NCBI GenBank assembly: GCA_937959095.1
Contig: CALGLY010000478.1
Span: 1-7,121 of the forward strand
From: an uncultured Saprospiraceae bacterium
GTDB lineage: Bacteria; Bacteroidota; Bacteroidia; Chitinophagales; Saprospiraceae
Length of the DNA stretch: 7,121 bases
Reading direction: 5' to 3'
Part shown: piece after piece, positions 1 to 5,747 of the stretch
Position numbering within the stretch: position 1 is the stretch's first letter
Layout of the letters: the number at the start of each line of letters is the position of its first letter
Program-made: the position numbers and the translations under genes
Notes under the pieces: model-generated
Told to the model about the DNA's origin: nothing
Database searches by the model: none
What the model saw: only the letters and a program-made list of their open reading frames with translations

Positions 1-531
1 ATTGAGCGTATCCAAATAGAAGATCCTAGCTTAATCATTACACCGAAGGAATGTATTTTTCGTATTCATCGCGACACGCGTTTCAGTAAGGATAAAACGC
101 CTTATAAGTTACACGCTTCGGCGGCTATCAATCATGGTGGGCGTAAAGATCATAGCCGACCTGGCATCTATCTCCAAGTGAATGAGCAAAGTTTTGGAAT
201 ATACAGCGGCATCTATCGAGCGGATAGTAAGCTGTTGCAACGGATTCGGGAAGAAATGGTATCGAATGCAGCGGAGTTTTCGGGTTTAATAGCGGACAAG
301 ACCTTTAAAGCGCACTTTGGAGAAATATTAGGCGATAAAAATAAGCGTATACCAAAAGAATTTCGAGAAGCTGCCGAAGAACAACCACTGCTTTTTCATA
401 AACAATTCTACTATTGTAAAGAACTAGCTGCAGCTACTATTTTGAACGAAAATCTGGTAGATGAAGTAATGAACTACTATAAGGCTTCGCGTCCTTTGAG
501 TGCGTTTTTTGCGCGGGCAATGGTAGAATAA
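1..531 (+). CDS. DUF2461 / TIGR02453 family protein, 5' end outside window
   Basis: The frame is open from base 1 to the TAA at 529-531, giving 176 residues. The true start lies upstream; the internal GTG at 178 is not a start, because family-typical sequence continues before it. Recognisable family features are the RDTRFSKDKTPYK block (residues about 24-36), a GGRK segment, a PGIYLQV strand, a GIYSGIYRADSKLLQRIR segment and a C-terminal RPLSAFF segment. These match the DUF2461 pattern (RDTRFSKDKTPYKTH ... GGIY.P....L..IR ... RPL..FL). Family members are about 220 residues, so about 45 N-terminal residues are missing. No biochemical role is firmly established for the family, and I see no signal peptide or membrane segment in the visible part, which suggests a cytoplasmic protein. 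The next gene starts 110 nt downstream, so co-transcription is possible but not shown. Confidence 0.9.
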   Translation: MERIQIEDPSLIITPKECIFRIHRDTRFSKDKTPYKLHASAAINHGGRKDHSRPGIYLQVNEQSFGIYSGIYRADSKLLQRIREEMVSNAAEFSGLIADKTFKAHFGEILGDKNKRIPKEFREAAEEQPLLFHKQFYYCKELAAATILNENLVDEVMNYYKASRPLSAFFARAMVE

Positions 532-539
532 ATAAGGAG

Positions 540-568
540 GTAGAAACAAATTCTATATATTTTTCTAC
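540..568 (+). terminator. Weak AT-rich hairpin after the DUF2461 gene
   Basis: GTAGAAA (540-546) pairs perfectly with TTTCTAC (562-568) around a 15-nt AT-rich loop, starting 9 nt after the stop codon. The stem is only 7 bp and AT-rich, and only TT follows it. It may be a poor terminator or chance. Confidence 0.22.
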
Positions 569-576
569 TTTAGAGT

Positions 577-605
577 TTTGGAAATATAAAAAATCGGTAC
601 TTCTA
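577..605 (+). promoter_or_regulatory. Weak Bacteroidota-type promoter candidate for the membrane protein gene
   Basis: TTTG (577-580) is followed after 17 nt by TACTTCTA (598-605). The Bacteroidota consensus is TTTG, a spacer of about 17-20, then TAnnTTTG; the second box matches only 4 of 6 defined bases. The position, 36 nt before the ATG at 642, is reasonable. Low confidence. Confidence 0.22.
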
Positions 606-641
606 TCCATCATCACGTGGAGCGACCGTAAAAAAGAAAAG

Positions 642-1676
642 ATGCAAATACTCGAAATTATAATTGGACTAGTTTTTGTGATGTTGCTTTTTAGCCTCTT
701 TGCCACTACTATAATGGAGATGATAGCGGGTATTTTCGCTTTGCGTGGCGAAAACCTTCGAGCGGCCTTGAAGCATATTCTTGCACATGATGGGGAGAAT
801 TCGCTCTTCGATGCCTTTGAAGATAATATCCTCTTTCGGCAATTATGTGCGAAGCGATTTTGGAGACCTAGTAAATACCGCCCACCATCCTACATGGGCG
901 CAGAATCATTTTGGATGATTCTATCGAATACGATACTAGATAAGGCAGATGGAGATTTGAGAAATGTACGCGAAAAAATAGATGGTCTAGTAGAAGAAAA
1001 AAAAATAGGGGGCTATTTACAGAAAATCCTATTGCGCTTACTCGATGAAGCGGAAAAAGAAGAACTCGTGCAGGGCAAAATGGATGATCTAAAACAAAGT
1101 GTCGAGTTTTTGCAGAATGAAAATGTGAAACGTAAAATTTTAGCCTATGCCGAAGAAACAGGACAACGAGTGGATGGTTTCAAAATGAAAGTAGAAAACT
1201 GGTATGATACCGTGATGGAACGCTCCTCAGGCTGGTATAAGCGACAAACACAATATATTTTATTCGTTATAGGTTTGACAATTGCCGTTGGTTTCAATGC
1301 GGATACCATTGCGATTTATCAGCACTTAGCCTCCGACCCTGAATTGGCCCTGCAAATAGCAGATCAAGCAGAGCAATACTTAGATGATAACGCCAATATG
1401 CCTGTCACGACTCCCGAAGATCGTAAATTATTGAAAAATGTACAAGATCGCCTTGTTGATATTAATGAACTAATCAGTGATGATGTGATGGCTTTAGAGT
1501 CGCCGCTTGGTATTGGTTGGCAGGTAGTGGATATAGGAGTGATGACACCCTATAATTGGTTTATCAAATTAGCAGGTTGGTTGGTTACGGCTCTGTCTAT
1601 TACCTTGGGCGCGCCTTTTTGGTTTGATTTATTACGAAAATTGATTCATATCCGAAACTCTGGCCCGAAGCCGTAG
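642..1676 (+). CDS. Conserved membrane protein of unknown function, with long central helical region
   Basis: This is 344 residues, from ATG 642 to TAG 1674-1676. The start is the first Met and leads straight into a hydrophobic helix; there is no clear Shine-Dalgarno, only an A-rich leader as is usual in Bacteroidota. Residues about 4-33 form a first membrane segment. A charged, mostly helical region with coiled-coil character follows (about 100-190). Then come VENWYDTVMERSSGWYKR (184-201), a second membrane segment (about 204-222) with the NADTIAIYQHL motif, an acidic loop (230-285), and a third segment (about 306-325). The protein ends with TLGAPFWFDLLRKL (321-334) and IHIRNSG. I recognise the GWYKR...NAD...GAPFWFDLL pattern from a broadly distributed family of uncharacterised bacterial membrane proteins, for which I know no proven function. 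It may be alone or in a short unit with the DUF2461 gene, and is closed by the hairpin at 1715. Confidence 0.88.
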   Translation: MQILEIIIGLVFVMLLFSLFATTIMEMIAGIFALRGENLRAALKHILAHDGENSLFDAFEDNILFRQLCAKRFWRPSKYRPPSYMGAESFWMILSNTILDKADGDLRNVREKIDGLVEEKKIGGYLQKILLRLLDEAEKEELVQGKMDDLKQSVEFLQNENVKRKILAYAEETGQRVDGFKMKVENWYDTVMERSSGWYKRQTQYILFVIGLTIAVGFNADTIAIYQHLASDPELALQIADQAEQYLDDNANMPVTTPEDRKLLKNVQDRLVDINELISDDVMALESPLGIGWQVVDIGVMTPYNWFIKLAGWLVTALSITLGAPFWFDLLRKLIHIRNSGPKP

Positions 1677-1714
1677 GCTATTTTTTCGCTGTTTAAATAA
1701 TGTTGATTTACGAG

Positions 1715-1750
1715 AGACTTTTGAAGTTTTAAAAACTTCAAAAGTCTTTT
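1715..1750. terminator. Strong rho-independent-type hairpin, possibly bidirectional
   Basis: AGACTTTTGAAGTTTT (1715-1730) and AAAACTTCAAAAGTCT (1732-1747) are perfect reverse complements around one A, so a 12-bp or longer stem with a TTTTAAAAA loop forms easily. TTT follows at 1748-1750. It lies 38 nt after the stop of the membrane protein gene. Because it is nearly symmetrical it could act on either strand. Confidence 0.75.
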
Positions 1751-1764
1751 CAACTAGGAGAGTT

Positions 1765-1922
1765 AGGGAGCAGACAAGAAATAAGCTACCCATTATGGCG
1801 CAGTTATTTTTTCTCTCTAAAGAATTGAAAAAATCAGTCCTTCGCTACGGACTTATTTTTTCGATTTTTTAGAAGGAGAAAGAACAAGTCAGAGTGGGTA
1901 GATTATTTTTTGCCTGTTCCCT
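1765..1922. mobile_element. Miniature inverted-repeat element, copy A (158 bp, non-coding)
   Basis: The left end (1765-1792) begins AGGGAGCAGACAAGAAATAA. The right end (1895-1922) is TGGGTAGATTATTTTTTGCC followed by TGTTCCCT. Reverse-complemented, the right end matches the left at 24 of 28 positions. Bases 1817-1840 and 1849-1872 also pair at 21 of 24 positions, so the whole element folds as one long imperfect hairpin with the loop TTCGCTAC (1841-1848). TTA lies directly outside GGGAG on the left (1763-1765) and CCC on the right (1922-1924), consistent with a 3-bp target duplication or with TTA being part of the ends. It holds no reading frame for a transposase, so it would be mobilised in trans, MITE-like. 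A second copy with the same ends is at 2607-2785. The transposase family is not identifiable here. Confidence 0.72.
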
Positions 1923-1935
1923 TAAAACAAAACCC

Positions 1936-2442
1936 ATGCGATTACTACTTTTAGGATTACTATTTATGAGCTTGAGTATACAAGCCAATTTGCCCCATGA
2001 ATTTCACTTTAGTAAATGTCAAATTGAATACAAAACAGAAGAAGAAGCCATACAAATCACGATGAACCTATTCATTGATGATTTGGAAATAGCTTTAGAA
2101 AAAAGAGGGCATAAAAGCCTCTTTTTAGGAAGTGAAAGAGAACATCCCGACGCGACAAAATATTTGCTCGATTATTTACAATCAAGTTTTCAAGTTGCAA
2201 TAAATGACACAGAAGTCACCTATGATTTTATAGGAAAAGAAACCTCCGAAGATTTATCGGGGCTATGGTGCTATTTTGAACTCACAAGCATCGAGGAATT
2301 ACGCTCTATTGATATTAAAAATGCTACGCTAACAGAAATATACGACGATCAAAAAAATGTGGTACAAGTAAAAGGGCCATATGGAAAGAAAGGTTATTTC
2401 TTACTGAATAAACAAAATAAAACACAGCGGTTAGAATTCTAA
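1936..2442 (+). CDS. DUF6702 family secreted protein
   Basis: This is 168 residues, from ATG 1936 to TAA 2440-2442. The frame can be extended back to a GTG at 1894, but that lies inside the right end of the hairpin element, and the ATG at 1936 begins a textbook signal peptide (MRLLLLGLLFMSLSIQA, cleavage likely after Ala17), so 1936 is chosen. The mature part follows the DUF6702 pattern: HEFHFSKCQIEYKTEEEAIQ (residues about 21-40), MNLFIDDLEIALEKRG (about 43-58), a YLLDYLQSSFQVAIND segment, YDFIGKE, a WCYFELTSIEEL strand, and a C-terminal segment with NATLTEIYDDQKNVVQVK and GYFLLN. It is expected in the periplasm or envelope. The family is known mainly from Bacteroidota and has no established function to my knowledge. 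The gene stands alone, bracketed by the two miniature elements; copy A ends only 13 nt before the start codon and may supply its promoter. Confidence 0.85.
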   Translation: MRLLLLGLLFMSLSIQANLPHEFHFSKCQIEYKTEEEAIQITMNLFIDDLEIALEKRGHKSLFLGSEREHPDATKYLLDYLQSSFQVAINDTEVTYDFIGKETSEDLSGLWCYFELTSIEELRSIDIKNATLTEIYDDQKNVVQVKGPYGKKGYFLLNKQNKTQRLEF

Positions 2443-2488
2443 GAAGCTATTTGAGTTTAAGTATTTTTCTATATGAGAGCATATTTTT

Positions 2489-2581
2489 TGTCTGCTTTGG
2501 CTTTTAAAACCGCATATCCCGATAACTATCGGGATCGCTAAATAAGGTTTTTAAAAGTGAAAAATGGGAGCAAAAGAGACA
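2489..2581. repeat. Nested palindromic repeat cluster (REP-like) downstream of the DUF6702 gene
   Basis: The centre is a 9-bp perfect inverted repeat, ATCCCGATA (2516-2524) and TATCGGGAT (2527-2535), separated by AC. Outside it, CTTTTAAAACC (2501-2511) pairs with GGTTTTTAAAAG (2546-2557). Further out, TGTCTGCTTTG (2489-2499) pairs with CAAAAGAGACA (2571-2581) at 9 of 11 positions. I recall CCCGATAnnTATCGGG-like palindromes as frequent intergenic repeats in Bacteroidota genomes; this is recollection, not a search. It could act as a transcription terminator for the DUF6702 gene, which otherwise lacks one, or be a dispersed repeat. Confidence 0.55.
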
Positions 2582-2606
2582 GTAAAGAATGTATATTTAT
2601 TTGTTT

Positions 2607-2785
2607 AGGGAGCAGGCAAGAAATAACCTGCCCAAAATTTGGATTCGTTATTTTTTTCAATGGCTAGGCTTGTCTGCTACAAGCAGGCGCGAAGAAGGTG
2701 CATAGTTGATTCTGTAACTGATGAGCAACAACGCCATTGGAAAAAGAACAAGACAAATGGGTAGATTATTTTTTGCCTGCTCCCT
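2607..2785. mobile_element. Miniature inverted-repeat element, copy B (179 bp, non-coding)
   Basis: The left end (2607-2634) starts AGGGAGCAGGCAAGAAATAA. The right end (2758-2785) is TGGGTAGATTATTTTTTGCC followed by TGCTCCCT. The two ends are reverse complements at 25 of 28 positions. The right end differs from that of copy A at only one base (TGCTCCCT against TGTTCCCT). The core differs from copy A but is again self-complementary: TTTTTTTCAATGGC (2651-2664) pairs with GCCATTGGAAAAAG (2733-2746) at 12 of 14 positions, and CTGC/GCAG (2674-2686) forms an inner stem. TTA again flanks both sides (2605-2607 and 2785-2787). There is no reading frame for a transposase. It lies 63 nt before the start of the choice-of-anchor B gene. 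Confidence 0.72.
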
Positions 2786-2848
2786 TATCATTCCTAAAGA
2801 CGACTTTATTTACCAAACTAATATTCACTACTACTCAATACAATTGAA

Positions 2849-4759
2849 ATGAAAAAAGCTTACCTAAACCTGTGGATACTTTGTTGTCTTCCACTCTTCT
2901 TATTGGCACAATCTCCTTGCACAGGCGGCATGGCAGATATTTATCCTTGCAATAATGCCGACTTGCAAAGCTTCATACCACTTGCCGATATAAATGCGAC
3001 TTCTACGAATGATATATGGGGCTGGACAGACCCTATGACGGGTAAAGAATATGCTGTAATTGGCTTAAGTGATGGGACGGCTTTTGTAGATATTAGTGCG
3101 CCTACTGCGCCTATTTTTCTAGGAAAACTACCGACACATAGTAGCAACTCTAGTTGGCGCGATGTGAAAGTATATAACAACCATGCATTCATTGTAAGTG
3201 AAGCTTCGGGACACGGGATGCAAGTGTTCGACCTTACGCGCTTACGCACGGCTACACCTGCTTCTACCTTCACCAATGATGGCCATGTTGCAATAGCTAA
3301 TGGCAATGCCCACAATGTAGTAGCCAATGAAGAAACGGGCTATATGTATACCGTTGGTACACGTTCTTTGGCAGGTGGTGGCTTGGTTTTCATTGATGTG
3401 AGCGCACCCAAAACGCCCGTGATAGTAGGAAATTTTGGTTCGGATGGCTATACGCATGATGCGGTTTGTTTTAACTATCGTGGCCCAGATACGGAGCATA
3501 TTTGTAAAGAAATTTGTGTAGCGTTCAATGAAGATACCTACACCATAGTAGATGTAACAGATAAGAGTGATCCTATACAGATTTCGCGCAATGGCTATGC
3601 CGATCCTGAATATACCCATCAAGGCTGGATAACAGATGACCACCGTTACCTTATAGTAGATGATGAATTAGATGAAGGTCGAAATGGACATAATACGCGC
3701 TCCTTGATTTTTGATATTACAGACTTGGACGCGCCTACTACCATTGGTTTTTATGACCACGTAAATGCTTCTACGGATCATAATTTATACATCAAAGGAC
3801 GTTATGTTTTTCAATCAAATTATAGTTCGGGAGTCCGCATTTTAGACATAGGAGATATAGCAAGTGGTACGCTATCAGAAATCGCTTATTTCGATGTGTA
3901 TCCCACTAATAATGCTAGAAATTTTAGTGGCTCTTGGAGTAATTATCCTTACTTCCGAAGTGGCAATGTAATCGCTACGGATCGGCAAACGGGCTTCATG
4001 GTATTCAATCCAACTTTTGAACATTATACGATGACACTAGAGTCCGCCTCAGTAATAGAATTGTGTCCGGGCGAAACAAAAACCTTTGATATTGACTTGA
4101 CGGCCTATGGTGGATTTTCGGAAAATGTAAACCTTAGCATCAGCGATAATAATACGGCTATGACTGCTGTGCCTTCCGACTTGAGTGTAAGCCTTAGTGC
4201 TAGTGTGACCGCGCCTACGAGTAGCATCACCGTGACGGTGACTGCCGATGCACTAGCCGCAGATGCTGCTTATAGTTTACTATTGACAGGCGAAGGCAAT
4301 GCGACGGATTCGCAGCAAAGCATCGCTTTAGGTGTTAAGGTGCAATCCTCCGAGGTTATTTTGGCGGCGAAGGCATTTTTGCAAGGCCCATTTAGTGGCA
4401 CATTGATGCAAGATGACTTGCGAAACAATAACTTAATTCCCCTTAGAGAACCTTATACGGTGCCGGGTGGCTTCACTATAAATCTGCAAAATGCTGGTAT
4501 ATTAATACCATCAAGCTTATTTAGTACTACAGGAAATGATGCGATCGTAGATTGGGTAATGCTAGAATTGCGAGATGCTACAATGCCTATGAATATTGTA
4601 GCATCGAGAGCGGCATTGTTACAACGGGATGGCGATATAGTGGATACGGATGGCGTTTCACCAGTGAAATTTCCAGGAGTAGCTATTGGGAAATATCATG
4701 TAGCAGTACGTCACAGAAATCACTTAGGTATTATGACGCAAACTACGGTTACGTTTTAA
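2849..4759 (+). CDS. Choice-of-anchor B family secreted beta-propeller protein, short at the C terminus
   Basis: This is 636 residues, from ATG 2849 to TAA 4757-4759. MKKAYLNLWILCCLPLFLLA is a signal peptide (cleavage likely after Ala20). Residues about 22-390 match the choice-of-anchor B family (TIGR04312), whose repeats resemble LVIVD beta-propeller blades. Landmarks are NDIWGWTDPMTGKEYAVIG (54-72), GTAFVDISAPTAPIFLGKLP (76-95), WRDVKVYNNHAFIVSEASGH (103-122), MQVFDLTRLR, DGYTHDAVCFNY (199-210), YTHQGWITDD (255-264), DDELDEG, STDHNLYIKG (308-317) and GSWSNYPYFRSG (361-372). Residues about 392-498 look like an Ig-like sandwich. Residues about 502-636 match a Bacteroidota surface-protein module with VDWVMLELRD (567-576), LLQRDGDIVDTDG (590-602) and VAVRHRNHLGIMT (618-630). 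That module normally continues for tens of residues and is followed by a dockerin-like segment or a sorting signal; here it stops at TQTTVTF. The protein is exported, but no surface anchor is visible. The ligand or substrate is unknown. I see no consensus promoter in the 63 nt between copy B and the start. Confidence 0.93.
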   Translation: MKKAYLNLWILCCLPLFLLAQSPCTGGMADIYPCNNADLQSFIPLADINATSTNDIWGWTDPMTGKEYAVIGLSDGTAFVDISAPTAPIFLGKLPTHSSNSSWRDVKVYNNHAFIVSEASGHGMQVFDLTRLRTATPASTFTNDGHVAIANGNAHNVVANEETGYMYTVGTRSLAGGGLVFIDVSAPKTPVIVGNFGSDGYTHDAVCFNYRGPDTEHICKEICVAFNEDTYTIVDVTDKSDPIQISRNGYADPEYTHQGWITDDHRYLIVDDELDEGRNGHNTRSLIFDITDLDAPTTIGFYDHVNASTDHNLYIKGRYVFQSNYSSGVRILDIGDIASGTLSEIAYFDVYPTNNARNFSGSWSNYPYFRSGNVIATDRQTGFMVFNPTFEHYTMTLESASVIELCPGETKTFDIDLTAYGGFSENVNLSISDNNTAMTAVPSDLSVSLSASVTAPTSSITVTVTADALAADAAYSLLLTGEGNATDSQQSIALGVKVQSSEVILAAKAFLQGPFSGTLMQDDLRNNNLIPLREPYTVPGGFTINLQNAGILIPSSLFSTTGNDAIVDWVMLELRDATMPMNIVASRAALLQRDGDIVDTDGVSPVKFPGVAIGKYHVAVRHRNHLGIMTQTTVTF

Positions 4760-4763
4760 ATGA

Positions 4764-4808
4764 ATAAATTCTATCTGATTTTAAACGGTAAAATCAGATA
4801 GAATTTAT
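4764..4808. terminator. Perfect 19-bp hairpin between convergent gene ends (bidirectional terminator)
   Basis: ATAAATTCTATCTGATTTT (4764-4782) is the exact reverse complement of 4790-4808, with loop AAACGGT (4783-4789). It starts 4 nt after the stop of the choice-of-anchor B gene and ends 13 nt before the stop of the minus-strand kinase remnant (4822), the expected place for a shared terminator. No strong T-run follows on either strand beyond the T-rich arm. Confidence 0.7.
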
Positions 4809-4821
4809 GCTTCTCCAAACC

Positions 4822-5482
4822 TTAGACCAATGCAATCCGCAAGACCACCCGCGTTCCAAGAGCTTGTTGCTCTTCATTTTCCAAGTCTATAATTTGAAGA
4901 TTAATATCCTTATGCTGACTCTGATTGATGAGCGCGAGGCGTTCTTCGGTAGCTTTGGTAGCGAAGCCGAGGTGTTTGCCGCCAAAGGCTGCTGACGAGT
5001 CCATCCTTCTGATTTAATCGCAGAACAATAGAGTCATTTTTAATTCCTAAAACACCATCATTAATTGTACCTACCCAAATCGTGCCATCATTGGTTTGTG
5101 CTAAGCAAAGCCCCGCAATCGGGTCTTCTGGTGAAATAACAACATCTTCTTTGGCGGTGTGGTAGTATAATTGATCGCTATACACACACCAAAGTTGTTC
5201 CTTAAGTTTATCCATCATCACATAGCGTGCGCGTTCCTTGCGAAGGTGTATTCTACGGCCTCGTTTATCTTCTGTCAAGGGAAAATGTTCCTGTAAAAAG
5301 AACGTATCCTTTGGGTTTTTGACTTCAACCATAGGGTATCCACTTGTTGCACAAATCAGGTTTTCGCCTTTGTACAGTGTGCAATTTTTGACAGAGCTAT
5401 AGAACAAATTGCGAGTAGGTTTCGTCTGATTTAAGGCAAATTCTTTTACATCTCCCTGTGCAGCATAGAGGCGTTTTTTCAT
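4822..5482 (-). pseudogene. Sensor histidine kinase remnant: propeller fragment fused out of frame to the C-terminal ATPase tail
   Basis: Two minus-strand pieces belong to one kind of protein. The upstream piece (5482 down to about 4988; the frame stays open to 4910) reads MKKRLYAAQGDVKEF and ends with TNDGTIWVGTINDGVLGIKN and LNQKDGLVSS. That is a two-component-regulator propeller blade, with the usual D.G.iWvGT..dGv and a DGL.S repeat junction. The downstream piece, shifted one base, begins around 4995 and reads FGGKHLGFATKATEERLALI, then LQIIDLENEEQQALGTRVVL and RIALV, stopping at 4822-4824. That is the extreme C terminus of a LytS-type histidine kinase ATPase domain. An intact protein would have several hundred residues between them: more blades, the Y_Y_Y domain, a membrane helix, the His-kinase dimerisation region with its phospho-accepting His, and the ATPase N and G1 boxes. 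All are missing, so it cannot signal. The first Met at 5482 lies at another breakpoint and is probably not the original start. The original role would have been sensing and phosphorylating a LytTR regulator. Confidence 0.8.
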
Positions 5483-5596
5483 GTTCGGCAGTATGTTCGG
5501 CAGGATGGCGGCTATGTCATTATGGATACGGATGAAAAAATTCCACTTTCCACGAATAAGCGTAAGGAGTTTCTAGATGTTTATCAAGTCAAATAA
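5480..5596 (+). pseudogene. C-terminal stub of a LytTR-family response regulator
   Basis: Read from CAT at 5480, the plus strand gives 38 residues to TAA 5594-5596: HVRQYVRQDGGYVIMDTDEK followed by IPLSTNKRKEFLDVYQVK. This matches the end of LytTR DNA-binding domains (H(V/I)..Y.R.DGGyviM.dg..iPvSrrKkeeFL). Nothing upstream in this frame looks like the rest of a LytTR domain or the receiver domain; instead the opposite strand carries the kinase remnant from 5482 leftwards. The piece is too short to bind DNA or be phosphorylated. The near-repeat CATGTTCGGCAG/TATGTTCGGCAG (5480-5503) encodes HVRQ-YVRQ and fits the family pattern, so it is probably not a recent duplication. Confidence 0.7.
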
Positions 5597-5599
5597 TCA

Positions 5600-5665
5600 A
5601 TGTCTCGAACTTGGTTGGGGTGGTTTTTGTTGATTACATTTGAGTTAGGCAACGTACAAGAATAA
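5600..5665 (+). pseudogene. Short signal-peptide-like gene start, possible N terminus of the lost kinase
   Basis: ATG 5600 lies 3 nt after the stop of the LytTR stub and opens 21 codons: MSRTWLGWFLLITFELGN, then VQE and TAA 5663-5665. A charged N terminus and a hydrophobic stretch (W5-F14) look like a signal peptide or membrane anchor. The tight spacing resembles the second gene of an operon. In an intact LytTR/propeller-kinase locus the kinase could sit here, so this may be its N-terminal stub, cut off by the same rearrangement. It is short, and this reading is an inference. Confidence 0.3.
5614..5642 (+). promoter_or_regulatory. Candidate Bacteroidota promoter for the toxin-antitoxin pair
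   Basis: TACATTTG (5635-5642) is a perfect match to the TAnnTTTG -7 box, preceded after exactly 17 nt by GTTG (5614-5617), 3 of 4 to the TTTG -33 box. Transcription would start near 5648-5650, giving a leader of about 140 nt before the antitoxin ATG at 5792. It lies within the remnant at 5600-5665, so it may be fortuitous. Confidence 0.38.
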
Positions 5666-5747
5666 ACAAGATGGAACTACCCAAACTGAATGGATTAAGG
5701 CTATTCAAAAAGCAATGTTGGATAGAATCAAAGCAAAATTGCCTTAA
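5649..5747 (+). other. Unidentified coding-like fragment, possibly the end of a lost gene
   Basis: The frame is open for 32 codons between TAG 5646-5648 and TAA 5745-5747, and reads ATYKNKQDGTTQTEWIKAIQ then KAMLDRIKAKLP. The helical, amphipathic composition looks like a genuine protein C terminus more than random frame, but 32 open codons can occur by chance. There is no start of its own and I do not recognise the family. Confidence 0.2.

Noticed and set aside
437..706. Minus-strand open frame across the gap between the first two genes
   Set aside because: It overlaps the conserved end of the DUF2461 protein and the start of the membrane protein, and has no recognisable domain.
1894..1935. 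GTG start at 1894 extending the DUF6702 protein by 14 residues
   Set aside because: It lies inside the right inverted repeat of copy A, and the ATG at 1936 begins a complete signal peptide; the extension would put polar residues before it.
1765..2785. CRISPR array or complete insertion sequence
   Set aside because: There are only two related copies, they are inverted-repeat hairpins rather than regularly spaced direct repeats, and no cas or transposase gene is present.
2941..3643. Minus-strand open frames across the choice-of-anchor B gene
   Set aside because: They are antisense shadows of a strongly conserved plus-strand coding region and show no domain pattern.
4552..4995. Small plus-strand open frames at 4552-4767 and 4807-4995
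   Set aside because: The first is an alternate frame within the end of the choice-of-anchor B gene; the second is antisense to the kinase tail, which has recognisable family sequence.
5480..5503. 12-bp tandem repeat as a recent duplication or recombination site
   Set aside because: The encoded HVRQYVRQDGG fits the normal LytTR pattern without invoking a duplication.
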